A stretch of DNA of 64,000 nucleotides from Streptomyces sp. CC228A (GTDB taxonomy: Bacteria > Actinomycetota > Actinomycetes > Streptomycetales > Streptomycetaceae), in contig NZ_JAJPUI010000005.1 of the NCBI RefSeq assembly GCF_021390935.1, forward strand, positions 434,001 through 498,000. The letters run 5' to 3'. Shown here in pieces: positions 25,963-35,525 of the stretch (positions are counted from its first letter, which is position 1; each line of letters starts with the position of its first letter). Below the pieces are notes generated by a model that saw only the letters and a list, made by a program, of their open reading frames with translations, ran no database searches and had not been told where the DNA came from. Both the position numbers and the translations under genes were made by a program.

Positions 25963-25998
25963 AAAAGGTTCCCGGGGGGAGACCCGGGCCCTGCGGAC

Positions 25999-26532
25999 TC
26001 AGCCCTGGCGGGTCTCGACCACCACGGACTCGATGACCACATCCTGCACCGGGCGGTCCGTGCGCGGGTTGGTCTGGGTGGTCGCGATGGAGTCCACGAC
26101 CTTCCTGCCCGCCTCGGTGGCGACCTCACCGAAGATGGTGTGCTTGCCGGTCAGCCAGCTCGTCGGCGCGACGGTGATGAAGAACTGCGAGCCGTTGGTG
26201 CCCGGGCCGGCGTTGGCCATGGCCAGCAGGTACGGCCTCGTGAAGGCGAGGTCCGGGTGGAACTCGTCCTTGAACTCGTAGCCCGGGCCGCCCGTGCCGT
26301 TGCCCAGGGGGTCACCGCCCTGGATCATGAAGCCGCTGATGACACGGTGGAAGACCGTGCCGTTGTACAGCGGGTCGGTCGTGCGCTGACCCGTCGCCGG
26401 GTGCGTCCACTCGCGCTCGCCCTTGGCGAGCTCCACGAAGTTCTTGACCGTCGTCGGCGCGTGGTCCGGGAAGAGCCGGATCTCGATGTCGCCGTGGTTG
26501 GTCTTCAGGGTGGCGTAAAGCTGCTCGGCCAC
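25999..26532 (-). CDS. ppiA: Cyclophilin-type peptidyl-prolyl isomerase
   Basis: 177 residues, a complete single-domain cyclophilin: IEIRLFPDHAPTTVKNF, FHRVISGFMIQGGDP, GSQFFIT and the WLTGKHTIFG segment. The active-site Arg, Phe and Gln residues of FHRV and MIQGGD are present; Trp occurs in the drug-binding loop. No signal peptide, so cytoplasmic. GTG start after GGAAGGCACACC. Confidence 0.96.
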   Translation of the reverse strand: MAEQLYATLKTNHGDIEIRLFPDHAPTTVKNFVELAKGEREWTHPATGQRTTDPLYNGTVFHRVISGFMIQGGDPLGNGTGGPGYEFKDEFHPDLAFTRPYLLAMANAGPGTNGSQFFITVAPTSWLTGKHTIFGEVATEAGRKVVDSIATTQTNPRTDRPVQDVVIESVVVETRQG

Positions 26533-26715
26533 GGTGTGCCTTCCTTGGGTCTTGTCTGACCCACCGATCCTCGCACGTCCGGTGGGTCAGATGCCCCGGA
26601 TGCCCGCCCCGCATGCCGACCCACGGACCGGGAGGCATGATTTCGAAAAGGGTGGAAAGGCGAAGAATCGCCCGACCTCGCCACCGAGGAGCCCGCCACT
26701 GAGGAGGAGGATCCC

Positions 26716-27404
26716 GTGACCCGTATGGACGGCGTGCGCGCCGCGACCGGTACGGCGAAGGAGAGCGTGCTGCACGCCGCGGACGTGGTGGCGCCCTACG
26801 CCGGCGCGGCCCGTGAGCAGGCCGCGCTCTACGCGCACGAGGCACGCGTCAAGATGGCGCCCAAGGTCTCGAAGGCCGCCCACCAGGCCGGTCGCCAGGC
26901 CCGCGCCCAGTACGCGGTCCTCGTCGCACCGCATGTACCCCCGAAACTCGACGATGCCGCACATCGCGCCGTACACCAGACCCGCAGGGCGGCCCGCCAG
27001 GCCGCGGACTACGCCGCTCCGCGGATGGAGCAGGCGGTGGCCGCCGCCGGGCCGCTGCGCGACGAGGCCGTGGCCCGCTCCGCCGCCGCCCTCGCCGCGC
27101 TGCGCGGACAGGTGACGGCGAAGGAACTCAGGAAGCTGGTCAGGAAGCACGAGCGGCGCGCGAAGGCCAAGCGCACCGCGAAGGGCGTCGCCGTGGCGGG
27201 CCTGGTCTTCGGCGGGGCCGTGGCCGCCTGGAAGTGGTGGGAGAAGCAGTCCGCCCCGGACTGGCTGGTCGAACCCCGGAGCCGACGGAGGTCGCCGAGC
27301 GCTCCCCGCTCGCCTCCGTGGACGGGAGCGGCTCGTCCTCGTCGGGCCAGGAAGCCGAGCCGGGCGCCGCGGAGAACGGCGACGACAGCGGCCGCCGCGG
27401 CTGA
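26716..27404 (+). CDS. DUF5324 family protein (frame broken once near the end)
   Basis: GTG after GAGGAGGAGG. About 229 residues when repaired: a long Ala/Arg-rich amphipathic region (apolipoprotein-like heptads, VAPYAGAAREQAALYAHEARVKMAPKV cut here by design), QVTAKELRKLVRKHERRAKAK, one membrane helix (GVAVAGLVFGGAVAAWKWW) and an acidic Ser-rich tail. After DWLVEP the frame must shift by one base at the CCCC run 27274-27277 to read PTEVAERSPLASVDGSG and stop at 27402. Unrepaired, the frame runs to 28113 through the antisense of the next gene, which is not credible. Confidence 0.8.
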
Positions 27405-27414
27405 CAGCGCCCCG

Positions 27415-27912
27415 CTACAGCGCCGCCGCGCCACCGGACAGGGGCGCGGCGGCGCCCGCGACGGCGGGAGCGGGGACGCCGTGCACCGGGCGGGTCTGCG
27501 CGGCGCGGGCCTCCGCGGCGCCGGACCGAGCGGACGACACGGCAGCAGCGGGAGAGCCCGCGGGCGCGGCCGGAGCCGCGGCGCACGCGGTGAGCACCGC
27601 AGGAGACGAGAGCGCGGCCACCGGGTCGGCCGGCGACCGCCGCACCGCCGGGGAGGCCCCGTGCGCCTCGGCGCGGATGCGCTGCTTCATCGTGGGCGGC
27701 AGGGCCCCGGCCCGTACGGCGCCGCAGTCCCGGCCCGCCGCACCGCCCGTCTGCACCGCGCGCTGCGCGGGAACGGCCGGGCGCGCCGGCGCGGCCGCCA
27801 CTGCGGTCCGACCGCCCGCCGCGGGGGAGGGCCGGAGCCCGAACAGGGCGAGGAGCGCCCGCAGGAGAGAGACGATTGCGGTGCGGAACTGCTTGACCAT
27901 GACGGCGGCCAT
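27415..27912 (-). CDS. DUF6344-like Ala-rich membrane or secreted protein
   Basis: 165 residues. Start MVKQFRTAIVSLLRALLALFG with a hydrophobic N-terminal helix, then a low-complexity Ala/Pro region around one conserved block, ALPPTMKQRIRAEAHGASPAVRR. This block marks a streptomycete-only family (DUF6344 from memory). It converges on the DUF5324 gene with 10 bp between stops. Function unknown. Confidence 0.75.
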   Translation of the reverse strand: MAAVMVKQFRTAIVSLLRALLALFGLRPSPAAGGRTAVAAAPARPAVPAQRAVQTGGAAGRDCGAVRAGALPPTMKQRIRAEAHGASPAVRRSPADPVAALSSPAVLTACAAAPAAPAGSPAAAVSSARSGAAEARAAQTRPVHGVPAPAVAGAAAPLSGGAAAL

Positions 27913-28170
27913 GAACTCCTCGCTTTCCCATCACGTCGGACACATCGGATTGGGCGATCTGCATACCTTCCTCATGATGTGTCCGCACGTCGAAAACGGG
28001 GGCAGCACCGCCGTCAGCGCGCAGATCTTCAGATGAACACCACCCGTTCGGCCCCTCCTCGCGCCCACGGCCGCGGGCCGGGCCGCGCGGACAGCCGGAG
28101 CGCGGGGTTCTGAGGGCCCGCCAGGAGAGCCTGCGTCAGCCCGGCGGAGGGCAGGCCGAGACCCCCGGAG

Positions 28171-28272
28171 GCCGACGCAGGACGCACGGGCGCGGGCGCA
28201 AGCGGACACAGGCCGACGCAGGACAGCGCAAGCGCGGGCGCAAGCGGACAGAAGCCGACGCAGGACGCACGG
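28171..28272. repeat. About 42-bp tandem repeat, 2.5 copies
   Basis: GCCGACGCAGGAC recurs at 28171, 28212 and 28254, each followed by a GGGCGCAAGCGGACA stretch in the two complete copies. It lies in the 27913-28329 intergenic region, which otherwise shows no gene. Confidence 0.8.
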
Positions 28273-28329
28273 TCGGCCGCACGGGCGGGCGGGGCCGTTG
28301 CGCCGACCCCGCCCGCGTCACCGACCGCG

Positions 28330-28833
28330 TCACCGCCCGGCCCAGCGCTCCAGCAGTTCCTCCAGCAGCGCCTCCCGTTCCCCGGGCCGCAGCGCGACGG
28401 GGCAGTCGGAGGCACGCCACCAGCCGGTGAGCAGCGACGGGCGCGCCGCACCCGCGGTGAAGCGGTCCATCAGCCGGTGCGACAGCGCCACCTCCCGTTC
28501 CGTGTACGCCGGCCACGCGGCCGAGGGCACCTCGTACGCGCGCTCCCCTTCGGGCAGCGTGACCCGTACCGTCATCAGCGGCGGCTCCTCGGGACCGCCG
28601 AAGCCGGCCGCGGTCGCCGCGAAGCTGAACGCCGTACTCAGCCCCCGCCGGAGAGCCGACCTGACCGGGGCATCGGCGACGGTCACGCGCTCCACCTGCT
28701 CCCAGCTCCAGGCACCGGTCTCCGTGCCGAAGACCTCCAGTCCCTCGTCCGACAGACGCACGCCGGTGCCGTCCTTGAGCGGCGGGGCGCCGAGCAGGCA
28801 CCCGTTCCCGTCGACCCAGAAGAGACCGGCCAT
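28330..28833 (-). CDS. Conserved protein of unknown function
   Basis: 167 residues from ATG 28833, chosen because GGTGAGGG lies 5 bp upstream; the frame is open further up but codes for low-complexity Pro/Gly. It starts MAGLFWVDGNGCLLGAPPL, and contains LSDEGLEVFGTETGAWSW, a central beta-rich part and a helical end REALLEELLERWAGR. The fold hints at a PH-like or immunity-type beta domain but I recognise no family. The region 28834-29448 next to it has no convincing gene. Confidence 0.7.
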   Translation of the reverse strand: MAGLFWVDGNGCLLGAPPLKDGTGVRLSDEGLEVFGTETGAWSWEQVERVTVADAPVRSALRRGLSTAFSFAATAAGFGGPEEPPLMTVRVTLPEGERAYEVPSAAWPAYTEREVALSHRLMDRFTAGAARPSLLTGWWRASDCPVALRPGEREALLEELLERWAGR

Positions 28834-29448
28834 CGCACCCTCACCCGCGGGCACTGCCGGGTCCGCGGGCTCTCCGGGCCCGGGGCCGGCCGGCCTGTTC
28901 ACTGCTGCCACTGATCGCACCCGTCTCCTCGGCATCACCTGTCAGGACCAAGTGTTCACCGGACGCCCCGGACCCTGGGCTTCCTCCGGCCACCTGGACG
29001 CGCGGCACCGCCCCCACGGCGGGAACCGCCCTTCGAAGTCGGCGGCCGACCTGCGCCGCAGCCGCCTGAGCGAATCGCGTTCGCGACATCGGCTGCCGGC
29101 CGAGCGGCCCGCGCCATGCCTGGGCGGGCCGCCGCCCTGCGCGCCACGCCCCGGTGCGGGCCGCTTCGGCTTCCGCGCCCGGCCCCGGTCCGGGCTGCAC
29201 GGGCTACCGCGCCGCGCCCCGCACGGGCCCGTTCGGACTCCGCGCCTGGGGCCCTGCCGAGCCCTGTCGCCCGCCGGACGGACCCGCAGCCGCGGCGAGC
29301 GGACCGTCCGGTCACGTCCGTACCACGGCGTACCCCCCGCACCTCGGGGCGCGCAGGCGCGGCGCGGGCCCGCGCCGGCCGCCTTCCCCTCCTACGCAGA
29401 AGAACCCCGTCTGACCACGTATCCACAGGTCAGCCGAGGTTCTCGCGG

Positions 29449-29521
29449 TGGAGCCTAGGGGAGTCGAACCCCTGACATCTGCCATGCAAAGACAGCGCTC
29501 TACCAACTGAGCTAAGGCCCC
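29449..29521 (-). tRNA. tRNA-Ala (anticodon TGC)
   Basis: 73 nt: acceptor GGGGCCT/AGGCTCC, D-arm GCTCAGTTGGTAGAGC, anticodon loop TTTGCAT, T-arm AGGGGTTCGACTCCCCT, discriminator A. CCA is not encoded. Confidence 0.96.
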
Positions 29522-29674
29522 GCGCCACCCGCCCCGCGGGTGGTCGCAGACCAGAATACCGGGTATCCAGGGGTGTCCCGCAAAAGGTATGGGGACTCCC
29601 CCTGCGCGACCACGCTCCGTAAGATGCTCCGCGAGGTTCGCAGCAGCGAACCGCCGCGCGATGGGGAGACGCAC

Positions 29675-30226
29675 ATGGACGCAGCAGCACAGCAGGATGC
29701 CACCGCGAGAGCCAGAGAGCTCCAGCGCAGTTGGTACGGGGAGCCGTTGGGGGCGCTCTTCCGACGGCTTATCGACGACCTCGGCCTCAACCAGGCGCGG
29801 CTCGCGGCCGTGCTGGGACTGTCCGCCCCGATGCTCTCCCAGCTGATGAGCGGCCAGCGCGCAAAGATCGGCAACCCGGCTGTCGTCCAGCGCGTCCAGG
29901 CCCTCCAGGAGCTGGCGAGCCAGGTCGCCGACGGCAGTGTCAGCGCGGCGGAGGCCACCGAGCGCATGGACGAGATCAAGAAGTCACAGGGCGGCTCGGT
30001 CCTCACCGCCTCCAGCCAGACCAGCAACAGCACGGGGGCGCCCACCGTGCGCCGAGTCGTCCGCGAGATCCAGTCCCTGCTGCGGTCGGTCGCCGCGGCC
30101 GGGGACATCATCGACGCCGCCGACACGCTCGCCCGCACCCACCCCGAACTGGCAGAGTTCCTCCGGGTGTACGGCGCCGGGCGCACCGCCGACGCGGTCG
30201 CCCACTACGAGGCGCACCAGGGCTGA
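29675..30226 (+). CDS. Helix-turn-helix DNA-binding protein
   Basis: 183 residues. ATG at 29675 after GGGGAG. The Cro/C1-type HTH is LGLNQARLAAVLGLSAPMLSQLMSG (about residues 31-55), followed by KIGNPAVVQRVQ and a C-terminal helical domain (VRRVVREIQSLLRSVAAAGDIIDAADTL cut in two in the fold). A conserved streptomycete protein placed directly before a Ser/Thr kinase gene (55 bp), so they are likely co-transcribed and may work together. Target unknown. Confidence 0.88.
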   Translation: MDAAAQQDATARARELQRSWYGEPLGALFRRLIDDLGLNQARLAAVLGLSAPMLSQLMSGQRAKIGNPAVVQRVQALQELASQVADGSVSAAEATERMDEIKKSQGGSVLTASSQTSNSTGAPTVRRVVREIQSLLRSVAAAGDIIDAADTLARTHPELAEFLRVYGAGRTADAVAHYEAHQG

Positions 30227-30281
30227 CGGCGGACCGGACGGCACGGCAGAGCACGCGGAGAGCGGGAGCGGACGCAGCGCG

Positions 30282-31849
30282 ATGGGTGAGGTCTTCGCGG
30301 GTCGGTACGAGCTGATCGACCCGATCGGGCGCGGGGGGGTGGGCGCCGTGTGGCGCGCATGGGACCAGCGCCGCAAGCGGTACGTGGCCGCCAAGGTGCT
30401 CCAGCAGAGCGACGCGCACACGTTGCTGCGCTTCGTGCGCGAGCAGGCCCTGCGCATCGACCACCCGCACGTGCTGGCCCCCGCGAGCTGGGCGGCGGAC
30501 GACGACAAGGTCCTGTTCACGATGGACCTGGTCGCCGGCGGCTCCCTGGCGCACGTGATCGGTGACTACGGGCCGCTGCCGCCGCGCTTCGTCTGCACCC
30601 TGCTGGACCAGCTGCTGTCCGGGCTGGCCGCCGTGCACGCAGAAGGAGTCGTCCACCGCGACATCAAGCCCGCCAACATCCTGCTGGAAGCCACGGGTAC
30701 GGGACGCCCGCACCTGAGGCTGTCGGACTTCGGCATCTCCATGCGCAAGGGCGAGCCGCGCCTGACGGAGACCAACTTCGTCGTGGGCACGCCCGGTTAC
30801 TTCGCGCCCGAGCAACTCTGGGGCGCGGACCCGGACTTCCCGTCGGACCTCTTCGCGGTCGGGCTCGTCGCGCTGTTCCTGCTCCAGGGGCAGAAGCCGG
30901 ACGCGGACGCGCTCGTGGAGTACTTCCGGAACCACGGGACGCCGGGGGCGCCGGAAGGCGTTCCGGAGCCGCTGTGGCAGGTGCTGGCGGGCCTCCTGCA
31001 GCCGGATCCGGACGCCCGGTTCCGTACGGCGACGGGGGCGCGCAAGGCGCTGGCGTCGGCGGTCGAGATGCTGCCCGAGGAGGCGGCCGAGGAGGAGCCG
31101 GTCGAGGTCTTCGACCAGCTCGGCCCCCTCCCTCCCGGGTACGGGCCCGAGGGCCCCGCCCCCCTCCCGTCCCCGTCGGAGACGGGCAGCTTCCATCTGG
31201 CACCTCCGCCCCCGCAGGCAGCCGAGCCCCCGCAATCCCCGCCCGCGCCCCTCGCCCTGCCGCCCCACACACACCAGCAGGCCCAGACAGCCCCGCAGGC
31301 CCACGCCGACGAGCAGGCCCACGCGACCCCGCAGCACCCCGCAACCCCGCAGGCCCAGGCGACCCCGCAGAGCCACGTGCCCTCACCGACCCAGGCCACT
31401 CCACCGGCCTCGGGTGCCCCGATGGACGGCCCCACCGCGACCGCACACACCCACCGGCCGCCTCACGCGCCCGCACCGGCCGCCTCGGCGCAGCCCCCGC
31501 CGCGGGCGAACGGCACCACCCGCCGCAGCCGTACGCACAGCACGCGCAGCAGCACCCGCCCCTCCGGCCCTACGGGCAGCCCCAGCCCCCGCCCCTGCAC
31601 CCCCACGCGGAAGGCCCCGCGCAGGCGCCCTACCCGGCGCGGTCCGAACCGCATACACCGAACCGGACCTCACCCACCGTGCCGCTGCCCTCGCAGGTGA
31701 CGGCCACCGCACCCACGGCACGTGCCGCGGCCCCCTCACCTGCCGCGCCCGCGCGGCCACCCGGCCCGCCCCGAGCCGTGGCGGTCCCGGTGCTGCTGCT
31801 GGCCCTGGCCTGCCTCGCCGTCGGCTTCTGGGCGCTCCTACAAGGCTGA
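30282..31849 (+). CDS. Membrane Ser/Thr protein kinase (frame broken once)
   Basis: Kinase domain residues 1-265: GRGGVGAVW, Lys38 in VAAK, HRDIKPANI, DFGIS. A long Pro/Gln/Ala linker follows (bases 31150-31740). The single C-terminal membrane helix, VAVPVLLLALACLAVGFWALLQ, is in another frame; adding one C to the CCCCC run at 31494-31498 joins them to the stop at 31847. Without repair the frame ends at 31700 with no anchor. It lacks PASTA repeats and so differs from PknB at 17982; the short outer end suggests an internal signal. Confidence 0.87.
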
Positions 31850-31939
31850 GGGCCCCGACCCGCGCCCGGCACGCGCCCGGCACGCCCCGCACCGCTGCCC
31901 CACCGCAGCTCCCGCGTTCGGCACGACGCCCGGCGGGCC

Positions 31940-33332
31940 CTACGCGCCGCCCGCCTCCGGGCCGCGAGCGTCCAGATCCCGAGGCCGGCCAGCAGCGCGG
32001 TCCCGGTGGCGATCCCGGCCACGGCGACCAGGCGCATCGTGCCGCCGGACTGCTCGGCCGACGCGCCGCTGCGCCCCTCGGCGGCGGCCCGTTGGTCGTC
32101 CTCGGTCACTGTGAAGATCCCCGCGGGCCCGGCGTACCCGGGCTCCGGTCCGGCCTCCCCCTCCACCTGGACCCGCAGCGTCAGTCCGTACGGCTTCTTC
32201 CCGAACTTCTCGCCGACGCTCGGGTTCAGGGCGACCCGCACGTAGTACCAGCCGGCGAAGCGCATGTGGCGGGCCGCGGAGTCGGAGCTGAAGCGGTTCC
32301 CGTACGCCACGGGAGGCAGCGGGTCGAAGGCGTACGTCTTCTGCTTGCCGTCGTACGCCGCCGCGTTCACGCTGTCGACGAGTCCGAGCGCCGGGTTGTA
32401 GAGCGACAGGGAGACCGCGTCGCTCACGAATCCGTCGCCGGTGGAGCTGCTCAGGTGGGCACTGAGGAAGAGCTGCTGGCCCCAGTCGACCGGGATCCGG
32501 TAGAAGCGGCTCTGGCCCGGCTCGATCCGGTCGGCCCACTCGCCGTCGGACAGGCCGGGCGCGTCGGAGACCCCGCTGCCGCCCCGCCGTTCGCGCGGAC
32601 CGCCGGACGGCACACCGGGAGAGGCGCTCGGCCAGGTGGAGGGCGCCGCGGCGGGCCCGCCCTCCTTGAGGGTCGGCTCGGTCGTGAAGCGGAGCTCCAG
32701 GTCCCAGTCGTCGGCCGAGGAGGTCTCCTGGGTCTGCCGCTCGACGACGACGTAGTACGAGCCCGCCTGGCGGCACGTCGACGTGTCCGGGCCGAGCGTG
32801 CGGTGGGCGTAGACCGCGAGCGGGCGGGGGAAGTCCGCGGACCCGAAGCTGGACCTGCTGCTGTTGCAGTCCCTGGCGTTCTCGTCCTGCAGCGACACCG
32901 TCACCGCGTCCGTGAAGGCCACCTTGCCGCCCGTGCGCGGCACGGCGACAGCGGACACGTACGCGTGCGAAGCCGCGTCGAGGTCCACCCGGTAGATCCG
33001 CTTGCCGCTCTTCGCGAGGGAGTCACGGTAGACGGTCCCCTCGTCGAGCCGGGGCGCGTCCCCGGTGGTGGCGGCGCCCCGCACGGGGCTGGCGCCGTCG
33101 TCGAAGGTGTACCGGTAGGGGAGCCGGCCTCCGGGGAGGCCGCCCGCGCGGGCCCCGCCGCGACCGCCCCGACCGCCCCGACCGCCCCGACCGACAGCGC
33201 ACCCGCCAGGACGCCCAGCGCCAGGCCCGCCGCGGACGCGCGCCGCACGCGCCGCCCACCGCCGCCGCGCCGGAACCCGCGGCCCCGCCCCGTCCGTCGG
33301 CACCTGCCGTCCCGGCAGCACCGCGGCGGCAC
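31940..33332 (-). CDS. Secreted, membrane-anchored protein (frame broken once or twice)
   Basis: Signal peptide VRRASAAGLALGVLAGALSV...ARA, then two beta-rich extracellular modules that look alike (RIYRVDLDAASHAYVSAVAVP and RFYRIPVDWGQQLFLSAHL), and a C-terminal helix (VAVAGIATGTALLAGLGIWTL) with RRR stop-transfer. The signal peptide and mature part are out of frame; one G is missing in the run 33118-33121. The end also needs one base to stop at 31940; otherwise it runs into the kinase gene antisense. Start is ATG 33332 or GTG 33248. Family not recognised. Confidence 0.7.
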
Positions 33333-33500
33333 CGGTCGGCCACCGCCTGCGGGCCGGTCGCCTGGCCCCCGCCACGCCTCTCCACGTGCATCCCCTCGTC
33401 GTCTCGTCAGGCGGCACCATCCTGCCCCGCCCGTCCCGCCGCTGTCTGCGCGGGCACCCGAAAGGACCCGATTGTTCCCCTGCTCACCGCCCGCAACGGC

Positions 33501-33536
33501 AAGGGCCCCGGCCGCTCATCGGCGGCCGGGGCCCTT
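33501..33536. terminator. Terminator after the DLW-39 gene
   Basis: Perfect 15-bp stem AAGGGCCCCGGCCGC / GCGGCCGGGGCCCTT with a 6-nt loop. Confidence 0.85.
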
Positions 33537-33553
33537 CGCGAACTGCGCGCGTC

Positions 33554-33682
33554 TCACGAACCTGTGGTCACGGAGTCGGTGGCCTCCGTCCACAGGTCCT
33601 GCTCGGCGCGGTCGGCCTGGATCTGGCGGTACACGAGGAGTCCGCCGATGGCGGCCAGTGCGACCAGGAGAAGCTTCTTCAC
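33554..33682 (-). CDS. DLW-39 family small membrane protein
   Basis: 42 residues from GTG at 33682 (GAGG upstream): KKLLLVALAAIGGLLVYRQIQADRAEQDLW with one membrane helix and the DLW motif that names the family. It is typical of actinobacteria downstream of gyrA and tRNA-Ile, so its place here, now separated from gyrA by the AICE, fits. Function unknown. Confidence 0.88.
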   Translation of the reverse strand: MKKLLLVALAAIGGLLVYRQIQADRAEQDLWTEATDSVTTGS

Positions 33683-33800
33683 CGCGCGACCTCGTCTTTC
33701 ATTGACGTAGGGGACCTTATGGCGCCCGACTATACACACCGACCGATATCAATCGGTGACCTAGCCCGGACAGCCGTACGACCGCCCCGCCCGAAACGCC

Positions 33801-33831
33801 GAAGGCCCCGGTCTTCCTGACCGGGGCCTTC
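33801..33831. terminator. Original terminator of tRNA-Ile, now cut off by the AICE
   Basis: Perfect 13-bp stem GAAGGCCCCGGTC / GACCGGGGCCTTC with a 5-nt loop, 5 bp from the orphan 3' half of tRNA-Ile. Confidence 0.8.
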
Positions 33832-33835
33832 GATG

Positions 33836-33890
33836 CTGTGGGGCTAACAGGATTTGAACCTGTGGCCTCATCCTTATCAGGGATGCGCTC
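33836..33890. repeat. AICE attachment repeat, left copy (3' half of tRNA-Ile)
   Basis: 55 bp identical to 52946-53000, covering tRNA-Ile from the anticodon stem to the 3' end plus 3 bp. It lacks the 5' half of the tRNA, so it is not a gene. It marks the chromosome-side end next to int. Confidence 0.95.
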
Positions 33891-33919
33891 ACCTCAACCC
33901 GGGTTCTTATATCCCCAGG

Positions 33920-35494
33920 TCAGAGGGGATCTGAACCTCCTTCGGCACCCTCGTTGGGAGAATTCTGGGAGAAAACCCCGGCTGCGCGGGCCCGGAGCAG
34001 GGCGTCGAGCACGGCCACCGACGACCGCGGGCACATCGCGAGACGGGCGTCCAGCGAGGCTTCCCATCTGCGCGTCAGCCCCGCCATCAGTCGGATCCGC
34101 ATCTCGTCGGTCACGTGCGCGTACCGGGCCGAGACCGAGCCGTCCATGTGTCCCATGCGCTCGTCCATGAGGACCTTGGGCGTCCCGAGATCCTCCATGT
34201 GCGTCCGGTGTGAGTGGCGCAGCCCGTGGGGCGTGAGGCCCGGGGCGATCGGCACCCAGCAGGCGGTGGCGCGGGCGGAGGCGCCCCGCCCCTGGACGAG
34301 AGTTCCGGGCATCCAGGGCTCCGCCACCACCGGCACCGGCCGGCGCGGCCGGGCACCCACCTTCTCGTACTGCCCGGTCACGGCCGGATGGAAGAGCCGC
34401 GATCCGAATCCCTTCCGCCGCCAGTGCGCCGCCGTCTCCTCGGGCGTCCGCCCCCGCAGATAATCCAGCTCCGCCATCGCTTCGGTGACGCGGAGGCGGG
34501 TCTCCTCCGCCACGACCTCAGGGTGGTTCAGGACGTTGGACACCGTCCCCTTGCTGACGCCTGCGAGTTTGGCGACGTCCCTCACCGTGGGCTGCCCGTT
34601 CCCGCCCCATCGGCGCACCGTGCCGAAGCTGCTGAAGACATAGGTGTGTCCGTGGCAAGGGCACGGCCGGGGCCTGGTCCGCGCGATGTGGTCGTGGACC
34701 AGGACGTGGAGCCACTCCGGGATGTCGAGCGTCCGGTAGCTGTCGTCCTTCGGGGGACAGCGAACCAGTTCGCCGCTGTCGAGCTCCACAAGCTGCCACT
34801 CAACGCGTACGGCCCGGTGCCGCACGAACCTCCTCTCCAGTCCGACGACCTCTCCGAAGCGCATCCCGGAGTACCCCTTGAGAACGGTGGCCACGAACTC
34901 GTCGTCCCGCCCTGACAGCACGGCCAGTCGCTCCGCGATCAGCAGGATCCCGAGCGGCGACGTGATCACTTTCTCCGGGCCCCGGTGGCCGGACCGCCCG
35001 GCCCGCTTGCCGCGCCCCCGCCGCCGGGCCGCCGGATTGGACGGAATCAGCCCCTCGTCCACGGCGTCCGCCAGGACGAGGTGGAGCCTGGCCCGGTAGG
35101 TCTTGACGCTCTCCTTCGCGTAGCCGACCGCCTTCAGCTTCCGCTCCCACGCGGTCACGTCCCGCGACTGGATCAGGTTCAGCGGACGCTCCCCGAACTC
35201 CGGAAGGAGGTGTACCTCGATCTCCCGTCGGTAGTTCTGCATCGTGGTGTCGGCGAGTTCGATGTCCTCGAACCACCGGTTCACGTACTCGCCGAAGGTC
35301 TCCGCCCCGAGGGACGGGTCCCTCCGGGTGCCCTCCCTGACCTTGGCCTCTTCCGCGTCGGCCGCCTGCTCGGCTTCCCGCTTGCCCTTGAACTTGATCG
35401 TCCGGCCCTGGTCGTCCTTGACCGTGCCGTACTTGCCGGGCGCGATCTTGTAGCGCCCGCGGTAGTAGGTGCTGCGCTTCTCGGCGTATCCCAC
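33920..35494 (-). CDS. int: AICE tyrosine integrase with embedded LacI-type HTH
   Basis: 524 residues, GTG after GGGGAGGAG. Arm- and core-binding parts up to ~170 (TFGEYVNRWFEDIEL; NYRREIEVHLLPEFG), then the catalytic domain: Arg in SGMRFGEVV (~211), HGLRHSHRTHM (~421-431) and the Tyr nucleophile in SARYAHV (~459). Between the Arg and the His-x-x-Arg, at about 300-350, is a LacI-type HTH (VRDVAKLAGVSKGTVSNVL, VVAEETRLRVTEAMAELDY). This makes it ~130 residues longer than pSAM2 Int (388). It lies 30 bp from the attachment repeat, as usual. Confidence 0.93.
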   Translation of the reverse strand: MGYAEKRSTYYRGRYKIAPGKYGTVKDDQGRTIKFKGKREAEQAADAEEAKVREGTRRDPSLGAETFGEYVNRWFEDIELADTTMQNYRREIEVHLLPEFGERPLNLIQSRDVTAWERKLKAVGYAKESVKTYRARLHLVLADAVDEGLIPSNPAARRRGRGKRAGRSGHRGPEKVITSPLGILLIAERLAVLSGRDDEFVATVLKGYSGMRFGEVVGLERRFVRHRAVRVEWQLVELDSGELVRCPPKDDSYRTLDIPEWLHVLVHDHIARTRPRPCPCHGHTYVFSSFGTVRRWGGNGQPTVRDVAKLAGVSKGTVSNVLNHPEVVAEETRLRVTEAMAELDYLRGRTPEETAAHWRRKGFGSRLFHPAVTGQYEKVGARPRRPVPVVAEPWMPGTLVQGRGASARATACWVPIAPGLTPHGLRHSHRTHMEDLGTPKVLMDERMGHMDGSVSARYAHVTDEMRIRLMAGLTRRWEASLDARLAMCPRSSVAVLDALLRARAAGVFSQNSPNEGAEGGSDPL

Positions 35495-35525
35495 CGCTTC
35501 TCCTCCCCTTATATAGGCGCGCGGC

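Noticed and set aside
28956..29426. 156-codon minus-strand frame before tRNA-Ala
   Set aside because: Arg/Gly/Ala-rich, no motif, no ribosome site; the opposite frames are equally open.
33838..33890. A second tRNA-Ile gene at the left end of the AICE
   Set aside because: Only the 3' half is present; the D-arm and 5' acceptor strand are missing, so it is the attachment repeat.
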